DNA of 64,000 nt, taken from NCBI RefSeq assembly GCF_027257175.1, contig NZ_JAPFGD010000002.1:186001-250000 (forward strand), in the 5' to 3' direction. This stretch comes from Castellaniella sp. S9. GTDB taxonomy: Bacteria; Pseudomonadota; Gammaproteobacteria; Burkholderiales; Burkholderiaceae_B. Numbering within the stretch: the stretch's first letter is position 1; each line of letters begins with the position of its first letter. Under the pieces are notes generated by a model. The model did no database searches, was not told where the DNA came from, and saw nothing but the letters and a program-made list of their open reading frames with translations. Shown one piece after another: positions 7,755 to 16,123 of this stretch. The translations under genes were made by a program, and so were the position numbers.

Positions 7755-8336
7755 ATCCGCGTGGCGCCGGCCCGCGTGGAAGTGATCGGCGGCACGGCGG
7801 TCGCCGTCATCCGGCGTTTCGACCGCACCGATGATGGCGGCCGCATCCCTTACGTGTCGGCCGCGACGATGCTCCAGTCCGGTGGCCGCGACGCGACGCA
7901 TGCCTACACCGAACTGGTGGATGTACTGCTTCAGTCGGGCGCCGATCCGATCGCCGACATCCATGAGTTGTGGCGGCGGCTGGTCTTCAATTTCCTGGTC
8001 TGCAATACCGACGACCACCTGCGCAACACCGGCTTCCTGTACGACGCGCGCCAGCGCGGCTGGCGCCTGTCGCCAGCCTTCGACCTGAACCCGATGCCGG
8101 GCGACCGTCGCGAGAGCAAGACCTGGCTGACCGAGGACACCGGCGTCATCGACAGCCGTGACATGCTGATGGCCGCCGCGTCGTATTTCAGGCTGGATGC
8201 TGCGCAAGCGCAGGCGATCTGGAGCGAAGTGGCCCAGGCCGTGGCGGGCTGGCGCGCAGTGGCCCGGGGATTGGGCATGTGCGGCACCGACCTGCTGGAT
8301 TTCGAGCCGGCGTTCGTCGAATCGACCACGCCTTGA
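7755..8336 (+). pseudogene. HipA-type kinase, C-terminal fragment
   Basis: Continues in frame from the integrase remnant. About 190 residues match the C-terminal lobe of HipA-family serine/threonine kinases, toxins of HipBA modules. NTDDHLRNTGFL holds the catalytic-loop aspartate and asparagine, and SPAFDLNPMP is the metal-binding segment. The N-terminal lobe and the HipB antitoxin gene are missing, so no active kinase is expected. An internal ATG at 7617 could still allow a 239-residue chimera to be made. It converges on the minus-strand Jet genes, 21 bp apart. Confidence 0.75.
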
Positions 8337-8357
8337 CGACATCGGCAGGAAATGCCG

Positions 8358-9563
8358 CTACGGCAGAGAATCGTCCTGGACTTTTTTGATCAACGCCGCG
8401 CATAGCCAGCGATAGCCGATGCGTTCCTGCTCCAGCCGCAGTTGTGGCCGGATTCGATCATTACGCAAGTCGTCGTAGAGAGCGGCTTCCTCATCGACCA
8501 GTCGGGACAAGGGCAACGTATGGCGTTTGTCGAGGGGCTCCTCACCCCATTGAAGTTCGTGGGCCATCAGGGTGGAGCGGTCCATGAGGAACGAAGCGGC
8601 TAGCGGGAAATACTTGCGCAGGCTGTCCAGAATGGCAAAGCCATGGGTGTCGATATCTCCCCAATAGTGCAGAGAGGCGCGATGCAGCCAGTCTGCTCGG
8701 GCAAGCGCCCCCCAGCCATAGCCGGCACCGAACACGACGATGGCACTGGATACCGGCGGGAAAGCCAGGAAGTTCACCTCGTTTTCGGTGATGAAGACAC
8801 GCTGCGCAGGCAGGGCGAGCGTGGCGAAGCTGTCCGCATCCAGGGTGATGTCGGTCAGTCCCGTGCAGCCCGGAAGCTGGGGCAGCTGCGCATCGAGCAA
8901 GCGCAGGCGGATGCGAACGGGCTTGTCGCGAAAGCCGTAGCGACGGGCGAATCCTGCGACTCCGGTGGCATCGTGGCCGATGGCTTCGGCGGGCAAGGCC
9001 AGGTCCAGCCATTGGCCTAATGTTGCGCGATGCGCCTCGATGAACTTGCTGTCCACGCCCGGCGCGTCGACCTGCCGAAGATAGACGCCGGGGCGCGGAT
9101 GGGTTTGCACCCAGGCCACTACGGCCAGCAGGCGCGGCCAGTGTTCGGCCAGTGCCAAGGTCTGCAACGGTGATCTGTGCAGCCACGGCAGCAGTGCGGG
9201 TTGCGCTTCGGCAGTTTGCTGCCAGAGCGCCTGGAACCGGTGGGCATCTCCGGTCTTGCCGATCATCGCCAGTGTGTCTTCCAGCGTATCGATCCAGAGC
9301 GTGTCCGGCAGGCGCTGCCGGCCCTGCACCCGGTGCGTCCATTCGCGCCATTCAATGCGCACGCGTGGCATGGCGCTGATGTCGCGCACCCAGCCGCGCA
9401 CGGCATCGAAACGGTTGCTGAGATCGACGGCGGACGGTGACTTCAGCGACAGCCGCAATGGCCAGCGCAGCGTGCCGTCGCCGACCACGGCACGCAGCAA
9501 CTCGCCGCGCTGCCACAGCCGTTCGACCTGCGCACGAAGGTCGGCGGGCTGGCTCCATGTCAT
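8358..9563 (-). CDS. jetD: Wadjet defence system nuclease subunit JetD
   Basis: A 401-residue protein of the DUF3322/DUF2220 type that forms JetD of type I Wadjet, the SMC-like system that cleaves small circular plasmids. The N-terminal domain covers about 1-190. The C-terminal topoisomerase-VI-like TOPRIM domain carries E260 in VFITENEVNFL and the DxD pair D303/D305 in HYWGDIDTHGF, the metal-binding residues. The length is normal and nothing is broken. The gene overlaps the end of the jetC remnant by 4 nt (ATGA), the usual coupling in jet operons. JetA, JetB and most of JetC are missing here, so by itself it should not act as a defence system. Confidence 0.85.
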   Translation of the reverse strand: MTWSQPADLRAQVERLWQRGELLRAVVGDGTLRWPLRLSLKSPSAVDLSNRFDAVRGWVRDISAMPRVRIEWREWTHRVQGRQRLPDTLWIDTLEDTLAMIGKTGDAHRFQALWQQTAEAQPALLPWLHRSPLQTLALAEHWPRLLAVVAWVQTHPRPGVYLRQVDAPGVDSKFIEAHRATLGQWLDLALPAEAIGHDATGVAGFARRYGFRDKPVRIRLRLLDAQLPQLPGCTGLTDITLDADSFATLALPAQRVFITENEVNFLAFPPVSSAIVVFGAGYGWGALARADWLHRASLHYWGDIDTHGFAILDSLRKYFPLAASFLMDRSTLMAHELQWGEEPLDKRHTLPLSRLVDEEAALYDDLRNDRIRPQLRLEQERIGYRWLCAALIKKVQDDSLP

Positions 9564-10504
9564 GCAGCGCCTCCCGTGGCGGCAGCCTTCTGTGCCCGGT
9601 ATTCCTCAATGCTCAGGCTGCGCAGCCGCGACTCACGGCCGCCTTCGTTGTGCACGAAGCCGACGCTGGAAACATACGGCTCGATGATGTGGATCTTCTG
9701 CAGCGGCGTAATGATCAGCAGTTGCAGGTTGAGCTGGCGGAACAGTTCCAGCCCATACTGGGCCGATTCATCCGAGCCGCGCCCGAAGGCTTCGTCGATC
9801 ACGACAAAACGGAATGAGCGCGAGCGCACCGCCCCCCATTCCAGGCCGAACTGGTAGGCCAGGCTGGCGGCCAGCACGGTATAGGCCAGCTTCTCCTTCT
9901 GCCCGCCGGATTTGCCGCCGGAGTCGGAGTAGTGTTCGTGTTCGGTATCGTCCTCGCGCCGGCGCTCGCTGGCGGAAAACAGGAAGCCGTTGCGCACGTC
10001 GGTCACCTTCTGCATCCAGCGCCGGTCGATCTCGGTCAGTCCCTCACGCCCCCGGAAGCGGTCGATGATGGCCTTGACCTGAAGGAACTTGGCTTCGGAA
10101 TACTGTTCGTCTACCGAGCCGCTCAGCGCGTCTTCGGTGCAGGCACGCAGGTCCTGAAGGAAGTCGCGGATCTCCGCATCGGGGCTGGGTTGCGCCAGCA
10201 ACCGGATGTAGCGTCCGGGGTTGTAGTCGATCACCTGCAAGGATTGGTTGATGACATCGACCCGTTCCTTGATCGTTTCCCGCTCGCGCGCGAGCTGGGC
10301 ATTGAAGTTGGCGATCTCGTTGATGGTGTTGACGTTGAGCAGTTCCTTGAAACGCGCTTCGAAGCGCGGCAGGTCGTCGCGCTGCAAATCGCTCATCAAG
10401 CGCTCGAATTCGGGCAGCGCGGCCAGGCTGACGTCGATCTCGGCGGTCTCGGCCTTGAAGGCCTCCTTGAAGCCGCGCATGGCGTTGATGATGCGTTCGG
10501 TCAG
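9560..10504 (-). pseudogene. jetC: JetC (SMC-like ATPase of Wadjet), C-terminal remnant
   Basis: About 315 residues equal to the C-terminal third of JetC. There is a coiled-coil stretch (ERLMSDLQRDDLPRF onward), then the ABC signature SGGQKEKLAY and Walker B FRFVVIDEAFGRGSDE, ending with the H/D-loop region. Full-length JetC is about 1,100 residues; the Walker A half and the hinge are gone. The open frame enters from an IS110-type transposase start (10505-10594) through a TAG at 10544-10546, with a GTG just after it at 10543. The ATPase cannot be functional. It is translationally linked to jetD. Confidence 0.8.
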
Positions 10505-10594
10505 CGCCTTGGCAACCACCACGCGCGCATCCACCGCATGCACCTAGATAACCCGCTTGGCCAGATCCACCCCGACTCGGGCAATCTCGTTCAT
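10505..10594 (-). mobile_element. IS110-family transposase 5' remnant
   Basis: On the minus strand from an ATG at 10594, the frame reads MNEIARVGVDLAKRVI, a TAG at 10544-10546 (where a glutamine is expected), then VHAVDARVVVAKAL. This is the N-terminus of IS110/IS1111-family DEDD transposases ('VGVDLAK..(I/V)QVHAVD'). After about 30 codons it passes in frame into JetC. The insertion or a later deletion removed the front of the jet operon. Confidence 0.7.
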
Positions 10595-10718
10595 GGACTT
10601 CCCCTTTCACATGGCTGCAGATTGATGACTTGGGGAGCACCATCGCGGTGGCAGCCAACATTTGTTTCCTGGCTGCTTACGATTGAGTCACATCAATCGG
10701 CCAGCAGATCGCTGGATG

Positions 10719-10770
10719 TTGACTCTTGACTTTCGGCATGTTAGGCGCAATATCTTGCAAAGTCTTGCAA
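10719..10770 (+). promoter_or_regulatory. Promoter and repeated operator-like motif upstream of the stress cassette
   Basis: TTGACT occurs twice (10719-10724, 10726-10731). From the second, a 16-bp spacer leads to CAATAT (10748-10753), a plausible sigma-70 promoter reading toward the HTH gene. Two copies of TCTTGCAA follow at 10753-10760 and 10763-10770, one helical turn apart. They overlap the likely start point and are a candidate operator, perhaps for the HTH protein encoded next. Confidence 0.45.
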
Positions 10771-10818
10771 GAATTTCCTCAGGCGAGGCCGCGTGACGAC
10801 GGAACTTGTGGGGGTGGT

Positions 10819-11100
10819 ATGACAGCGCGCCAGCAGGCGATCTTCACACTCGACGAGTTGGCTGCCTACTTGAAAGTCGGCAAGCGGACGCTTTACCGGC
10901 TCGCCTCGCCCGGGGAGATTCCGGCCTTCAAGGTCGGCGGGACGTGGCGGTTTCGTCAAAGTGAAATCGATCGATGGATCAATGATCAGATCCAAGCAGG
11001 CAGAAAGAAGGAGGTGATACGCACAGATGAGCAGCCAAAGTCAGCGGAACACTCCGTGTCGTCTGGGCGCGCTGTCCGTCGCCGCAGGCAAACGGAGTGA
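10819..11100 (+). CDS. Helix-turn-helix (excisionase/MerR-like) DNA-binding protein heading the stress island
   Basis: A 93-residue protein with a MerR/excisionase-type HTH_17 domain: FTLDELAAYLKVGKRTLYRL, then IPAFKVGGTWRFRQSEIDRWI, followed by a basic polar tail. The ATG at 10819 is used because the domain starts just after it; the frame is open 31 codons further up without a good start. A small HTH gene of this kind commonly stands first in the transmissible locus of stress tolerance, upstream of hsp20 and clpK. It probably regulates the cassette. The TCTTGCAA pair at 10753-10770 is a candidate binding site. Confidence 0.75.
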   Translation: MTARQQAIFTLDELAAYLKVGKRTLYRLASPGEIPAFKVGGTWRFRQSEIDRWINDQIQAGRKKEVIRTDEQPKSAEHSVSSGRAVRRRRQTE

Positions 11101-11135
11101 GCGAGAGTCTTCAATTTTTCTTCTGGAGGTGTGAC

Positions 11136-11705
11136 ATGGACATTGATTTCAAGAAATTGGCTCCCTGGAACTGGTTCAAGAAGGAGCAGGAAGAACAACA
11201 GAGCACTGCCTCGCTGCCGGTGCAGCGCAATGACCTGCCGGTGGCGGGTGGGCCCGTCAGTCCCATCCTGCAATTGCATCGCGAGATCGACCGCCTGTTC
11301 GACGACGCGTTTCGAGGCTTCGGTTTCCCGACGCTGGCCATGCCACGCTGGCCGTCGGACTGGCCGGGCATGCTGAAGCCGGCGCTGGACATCCAGGAGA
11401 CCGACAAGCAGTACAAGATCGCCCTGGAAGTACCCGGCGTCGAGGAAAAAGACATCCAGATCACGCTCGACAACGACGTGCTGCTGGTGCGCGGTGAAAA
11501 GCGTCAGGAGCAGGAAACGAAAGACGGCGGTTTCCACCGGGTGGAGCGCTCCTACGGCAGCTTTCAGCGCGCTCTGAACCTGCCGGCCGATGCCAACCAG
11601 GACACGATCAAGGCCGCTTTCAAGAGCGGCGTGCTCACGATCACGATGGAAAAGCGCGAGGCCAGTACGCCCAAGCAGGGGCGCTCAATCCCGATCAACG
11701 GCTGA
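11136..11705 (+). CDS. hsp20: Small heat-shock protein Hsp20 (island-borne)
   Basis: A 189-residue alpha-crystallin-type holdase. After a variable N-terminus (MDIDFKKLAPWNWF), the crystallin domain (about 80-180) includes LDIQETDKQYKIALEVPGVE and ends with the FKSGVLTITMEK motif. The C-terminal RSIPING supplies the I-x-I/V-like anchor. The ATG at 11136 follows GGAGGT at good distance. It binds unfolding proteins under heat or oxidative stress and hands them to a disaggregase. ClpK follows 93 bp downstream. The order HTH - hsp20 - clpK is that of the locus of heat resistance/stress tolerance in Klebsiella, E. coli and Pseudomonas aeruginosa. Confidence 0.92.
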   Translation: MDIDFKKLAPWNWFKKEQEEQQSTASLPVQRNDLPVAGGPVSPILQLHREIDRLFDDAFRGFGFPTLAMPRWPSDWPGMLKPALDIQETDKQYKIALEVPGVEEKDIQITLDNDVLLVRGEKRQEQETKDGGFHRVERSYGSFQRALNLPADANQDTIKAAFKSGVLTITMEKREASTPKQGRSIPING

Positions 11706-11798
11706 CGCGGGGCAGCGCGTTTTTCTCAAAAACCACAAAGAGATGAGGCACCGTGATCGGCGGTGCCTCGTCAGATCAATCTTTACAGGAGCATCAGC

Positions 11799-14648
11799 AT
11801 GGCCAGAAAACAATGCCAAGTCTGCGGCCAGCCCGCCACGGTGCGGGTGGAAGCCAATCTCAATGGTCGCCACAGCACCATGCTGTTGTGTGACGATCAC
11901 TATCGCCAACTGGTGCGCCAGCAAAAGCGCACCGTCTCGCCGCTGGAAGCCTTGTTCGGCTCGCGCAGCGGGCTGTTCGAAGACTTCCTTGGCAGCGACT
12001 TCTTCCGCATCGGTGACGACGCACCGTCCATGGCGGCCGATACCGACGAGGTCGTCGATGCCTCGTTCGGCGAACCCGCCCCGGCCGGTACGGGCACCGC
12101 GCGCCGTCGCGGCAGTGGGCTCGCCAGCCGTATCAGCGAACAGTCCGAGGCCCTATTGCAGGAGGCCGCCCGACACGCTGCAGAGTTCGGGCGCGCCGAA
12201 GTCGATACCGAACACCTGCTGCTGGCGCTATCCGACAGCGACGTGGTCAAGACCATCCTGGGGCAGTTCAAGATCAAGGTCGATGACCTCAAGCGACAGA
12301 TCGAATCCGAAGCCAAGCGCGGCGACAAGCCGTTCGAGGGCGAGATCGGCGTGTCGCCCCGGGTCAAGGACGCGCTCAGCCGTGCTTTCGTGGCCTCCAA
12401 CGAACTCGGCCACTCTTATGTCGGGCCGGAGCATTTCCTGATCGGGCTCGCCGAGGAAGGCGAAGGTTTGGCGGCCAACCTGCTGCGCCGTTACGGCCTC
12501 ACGCCGCAAGCGCTGCGCCAGCAGGTAAGCAAGGTGGTCGGCAAAGGGGCCGAGGATGGCCGCGCCGAGACGCCGACCAACACGCCCGAGCTGGATAAAT
12601 ACTCGCGCGACCTCACCAAGATGGCGCGCGAGGGCAAACTCGATCCAGTCATCGGCCGTGCGCAGGAGATCGAGACCACCATCGAGGTGCTGGCCCGGCG
12701 CAAGAAAAACAACCCGGTGTTGATCGGTGAGCCCGGCGTCGGCAAGACCGCCATTGCCGAAGGACTGGCGCAGCGGATGGTCGCCGGCGAAGTGCCCGAG
12801 ACGCTGCGCGACAAGCGTCTGGTCGAACTCAACATCAACGCCATGGTGGCAGGCGCCAAGTACCGCGGCGAGTTCGAGGAGCGCGTGCAGAAGGTGCTCA
12901 AGGAAGTGACCGAGCACCAGGGCGAGCTGATTCTCTTCATCGACGAGGTGCACACCATCGTCGGTGCAGGCCAGGGTGGCGGCGAAGGCGGGCTGGACGT
13001 GGCCAACGTGTTCAAGCCGATGATGGCGCGCGGCGAACTGAACCTGATCGGCGCCACCACGCTCAACGAGTATCAGAAGTACATCGAGAAGGACGCCGCG
13101 CTGGAGCGTCGCTTCCAGCCGGTGATGGTGCCCGAGCCGACGGTAGCGCAGACCATGATGATCCTGCGCGGCCTGCGCGACACCTTCGAGGCGCACCACA
13201 AGGTCAGCATCACCGAGGATGCGATCATCGCCGCCGCCGAGTTGTCGGACCGCTACATCACCGCGCGCTTTTTGCCTGACAAGGCCATCGACCTGCTCGA
13301 CCAGGCGGCCGCACGCGTGAAGCTGTCGGCCACGGCCCGCCCGGTGGCGGTGCAAGAGCTGGAGTCCGAACTGCACCAGCTGCGGCGTGAGCAGGACTAT
13401 GTGGCCTCGCGCAAGCACTACGACAAGGCCGCCGAGCTGGGCAAGCGCATCGAGGCCAAGGAGACTGAACTCAAGAAGCTCGTCGAGGAATGGGAACGCG
13501 AGCGCGCCTCGGGCAGCGCCGAAGTCAAGGCCGAGCATGTCGCGCAGATCGTCTCGCGCCTGACCGGCATTCCGGTCAACGAGCTGACAGTGGAAGAACG
13601 CGAGAAGCTGCTGCATCTGGAGCAGCGGCTGCACGAGCGCTTGGTGGGCCAGGACGAAGCGGTGCGCGCGGTGGCCGATGCCGTGCGGTTGTCGCGCGCG
13701 GGCCTGCGCGAAGGCAGCAAGCCGGTGGCGACTTTTCTGTTCCTCGGGCCGACCGGCGTGGGCAAGACCGAGCTCGCCAAGGCGCTGGCCGAGTCCATCT
13801 ATGGCGATGAAGGTGCGCTGCTGCGCATCGACATGTCCGAGTACGGGGAACGCCATACCGTGGCACGCCTGGTGGGCGCGCCTCCGGGTTATGTGGGCTA
13901 TGACGAGGGCGGCCAGCTCACCGAGAAGGTGCGTCGCAAGCCCTACAGCGTGTTGCTGCTGGACGAGATCGAGAAGGCTCACCCCGACGTCTACAACATC
14001 CTGCTGCAGGTGTTCGACGACGGGCGGCTCACCGACGGCAAGGGCCGAGTGGTGGATTTCACCAATACCATCATCATCGCCACCTCGAACTTGGGCTCGG
14101 ACATCATCCAGCGTCGGCTGAAGGCCCGTGGCGCCACCGGCGAGGAATACGAGAAGACCAAGTCCGAGGTGATGGACGTGCTGCGCGGACACTTCCGCCC
14201 CGAGTTCCTCAACCGCATCGACGAGATCATCGTCTTCCATGCGCTGGGCAAGGAGGAGATCCGCCATATCGTCGGCCTGCAGCTCGATCGTGTGGCCCGC
14301 AACGCCGCCAGCCAGGGCGTGACGCTGACCTTCGATCAGACCTTGATCGATCACTTCGCGGAGGAAGGCTACAAGCCCGAGTTCGGCGCGCGTGAGCTCA
14401 AGCGGCTGATCCGCAGCGAACTGGAAACTGCTCTGGCGCGCGAGATGCTGGGTGGCGGTATCGGCAAGGCCGATCACGCCAGCGCCCGCTGGGACGACAA
14501 GGCCGAACGGGTGGTCTTCGAGCGCCAGGAGCCACCCGCGAAGCCGGCCGAGCCTGAGAAGCCCGATGCCGCGAACGCGGCCGAGACGCCGCCTAGCGAC
14601 GCGAGCAAGTCTGCGCGCAAGAAGAAGTCAGCGGGCGGCGAATCTTGA
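11799..14648 (+). CDS. clpK: ClpK/ClpG stand-alone disaggregase (AAA+ ClpC/B-like)
   Basis: A 949-residue AAA+ protein, the usual length of ClpK/ClpG_GI. An N-terminal zinc-finger-like patch (C6, C9, C31, H34) is followed by a Clp N domain (about 110-250). NBD1 has Walker A GEPGVGKT at 310-317 and a linker/middle domain. NBD2 has Walker A GPTGVGKT at 650-657 and the C-terminal D2-small domain, ending in an Ala/Lys-rich tail. ClpK confers heat resistance by pulling proteins out of aggregates without ClpP. The start at 11799 is set by AGGAG and the MARKQCQVCG family N-terminus. It sits between hsp20 and the phospholipase-D gene, as in stress-tolerance islands. Confidence 0.93.
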   Translation: MARKQCQVCGQPATVRVEANLNGRHSTMLLCDDHYRQLVRQQKRTVSPLEALFGSRSGLFEDFLGSDFFRIGDDAPSMAADTDEVVDASFGEPAPAGTGTARRRGSGLASRISEQSEALLQEAARHAAEFGRAEVDTEHLLLALSDSDVVKTILGQFKIKVDDLKRQIESEAKRGDKPFEGEIGVSPRVKDALSRAFVASNELGHSYVGPEHFLIGLAEEGEGLAANLLRRYGLTPQALRQQVSKVVGKGAEDGRAETPTNTPELDKYSRDLTKMAREGKLDPVIGRAQEIETTIEVLARRKKNNPVLIGEPGVGKTAIAEGLAQRMVAGEVPETLRDKRLVELNINAMVAGAKYRGEFEERVQKVLKEVTEHQGELILFIDEVHTIVGAGQGGGEGGLDVANVFKPMMARGELNLIGATTLNEYQKYIEKDAALERRFQPVMVPEPTVAQTMMILRGLRDTFEAHHKVSITEDAIIAAAELSDRYITARFLPDKAIDLLDQAAARVKLSATARPVAVQELESELHQLRREQDYVASRKHYDKAAELGKRIEAKETELKKLVEEWERERASGSAEVKAEHVAQIVSRLTGIPVNELTVEEREKLLHLEQRLHERLVGQDEAVRAVADAVRLSRAGLREGSKPVATFLFLGPTGVGKTELAKALAESIYGDEGALLRIDMSEYGERHTVARLVGAPPGYVGYDEGGQLTEKVRRKPYSVLLLDEIEKAHPDVYNILLQVFDDGRLTDGKGRVVDFTNTIIIATSNLGSDIIQRRLKARGATGEEYEKTKSEVMDVLRGHFRPEFLNRIDEIIVFHALGKEEIRHIVGLQLDRVARNAASQGVTLTFDQTLIDHFAEEGYKPEFGARELKRLIRSELETALAREMLGGGIGKADHASARWDDKAERVVFERQEPPAKPAEPEKPDAANAAETPPSDASKSARKKKSAGGES

Positions 14649-14665
14649 GTCATGAGGAGGCTGTC

Positions 14666-16096
14666 GTGTCCGACCCCAATGGGCTGACATGGGCAGCCAC
14701 CCTCGTGTCGCTGGCGGTCGCTATCCCCACAGCGGGGCACGCGGTCATCTACAAGCGTGACCCTCGATCGGCCACGCTGTGGGTACTGCTGATCGCCTTG
14801 TTGCCGCTGGGCGGTTCGCTGCTGTATGGGCTGTTCGGCGTCAACCGTTACCAGCGGCGGGCGCGGCGGCTCTTCCCGGGGGCAGATCCTGCTGTTCGGC
14901 AGGACCTCTCGCCCACGATGCCCGAGGCTGTATCGCCGCCGCTTGCCGGTCTGGCCCACCTGGTGGGACGCGCCACCGGCCAGTCGCTGACCGGCGGCAA
15001 CCGCATCGAGCCGCTTGTCGATGGCGAGCAGGCCTACCCGGCCATGCTCGCCGCCATCGAGTCGGCGCGGTACAGCGTCGCCTTGGCCTCGTACATCTTC
15101 GACAGCCAAGGCATCGGGGCGCAGTTCGTCGATGCGCTGCGCCGGGCTCATGAGCGCGGCGTGCAAGTGCGGGTGCTGATCGACGACGTGTATGCCCGCT
15201 GGACGCCCCGCAGCGCCTACCGTGCCTTGCAGCGCGCCGGCGTTCCGGCGGCGACGTTCAACCCGACATTGATTCCCGCGCGCCTGCATGCCGCGCATCT
15301 GCGCAATCACCGCAAGCTGCTGGTGATCGATGGCGAGACGGGTTTCACCGGCGGCATGAACATCTTCGGTCCGTATTGGCGGCCCGATGCGCCGGGCCAG
15401 GCCTGTCACGATTTGCACTTTCGTCTGCGCGGGCCGGTGATTGCGCATCTGATGCGGTGCTTCACCGATGATTGGTGCGATACCACGGGCGAGCGGCTCA
15501 GCAAGGGTTACTGGGGCGAACCGCCCGTAACGGCTGATGAGCAAGGAACCTCTTGGGCGCGCGGCATCGAGGCCGGTCCCGACGAGGCCCTGGACCGGAT
15601 GCGCTGGACCTTCATGGGCGCTTTGAGCGCCGCGAAGCATTCGGTGCGCATCTGGACACCGTATTTCGTCCCCGATCAGCCCATGATCGCGGCGCTGAGT
15701 ACGGCTGCGTTGCGCGGCGTGCGTGTCGACGTGCTGACGCCTGCGAACGGTGACCATCCCACGGTGCAATGGGCCGCGCGCGCCCACTACTGGCAGGTGC
15801 TGGAGCACGGTGTGCGCATCTTCGAACGGCCTGGCCCGTTCGACCATAGCAAGCTGATGCTGGTAGACGGCAAGTGGTGCTGCCTGGGTTCGGCCAATTG
15901 GGATGCACGCAGCCTGCGCCTGAACTTCGAGTTCAATGTGGAGGTGTACGACACCGCGTTGTCTACGCGGCTGTCATCCCTTTTTGATACCGCCCGTGAT
16001 GCGGCGGACGAGATATCGGCGATGGCGTTGCGCGCCCGCCCGCTGGCCATCCGCTTGCGCGACGGGGTGGCCCGTCTGTTCACCCCCATTCTCTAG
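14666..16096 (+). CDS. Cardiolipin-synthase-like phospholipase D protein
   Basis: A 476-residue membrane protein. Two N-terminal transmembrane segments (LAVAIPTAGHAVIY region and WVLLIALLPLGGSLLYGLFG) precede two PLD domains. The HxK motifs are HLRNHRKLLVIDGETGFTGG and FDHSKLMLVDGKWCCLGSAN, both intact. The family makes cardiolipin or transfers phosphatidyl groups. The GTG at 14666 follows GAGGAGG, so it is preferred over the TTG at 14645 that overlaps the clpK stop. In stress islands this gene lies between clpK and ftsH and probably adjusts membrane lipids under heat or oxidative stress. Confidence 0.85.
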   Translation: MSDPNGLTWAATLVSLAVAIPTAGHAVIYKRDPRSATLWVLLIALLPLGGSLLYGLFGVNRYQRRARRLFPGADPAVRQDLSPTMPEAVSPPLAGLAHLVGRATGQSLTGGNRIEPLVDGEQAYPAMLAAIESARYSVALASYIFDSQGIGAQFVDALRRAHERGVQVRVLIDDVYARWTPRSAYRALQRAGVPAATFNPTLIPARLHAAHLRNHRKLLVIDGETGFTGGMNIFGPYWRPDAPGQACHDLHFRLRGPVIAHLMRCFTDDWCDTTGERLSKGYWGEPPVTADEQGTSWARGIEAGPDEALDRMRWTFMGALSAAKHSVRIWTPYFVPDQPMIAALSTAALRGVRVDVLTPANGDHPTVQWAARAHYWQVLEHGVRIFERPGPFDHSKLMLVDGKWCCLGSANWDARSLRLNFEFNVEVYDTALSTRLSSLFDTARDAADEISAMALRARPLAIRLRDGVARLFTPIL

Positions 16097-16123
16097 CGAC
16101 ACGACTTGCGAGGAACATTGCCC

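Noticed and set aside
7326-8342. 338-codon minus-strand frame over the integrase-HipA region
   Set aside because: Shadow of the plus-strand chimera: the plus frame has clear integrase and HipA motifs, the minus frame none.
9560-10543. Idea that the 327-codon frame is an intact stand-alone ATPase
   Set aside because: It lacks Walker A, begins with IS110-derived codons after a TAG, and corresponds only to the last third of JetC.
12228-14477. 749-codon minus-strand frame within clpK
   Set aside because: Antisense shadow of a GC-rich gene; the sense strand carries two intact AAA+ domains.
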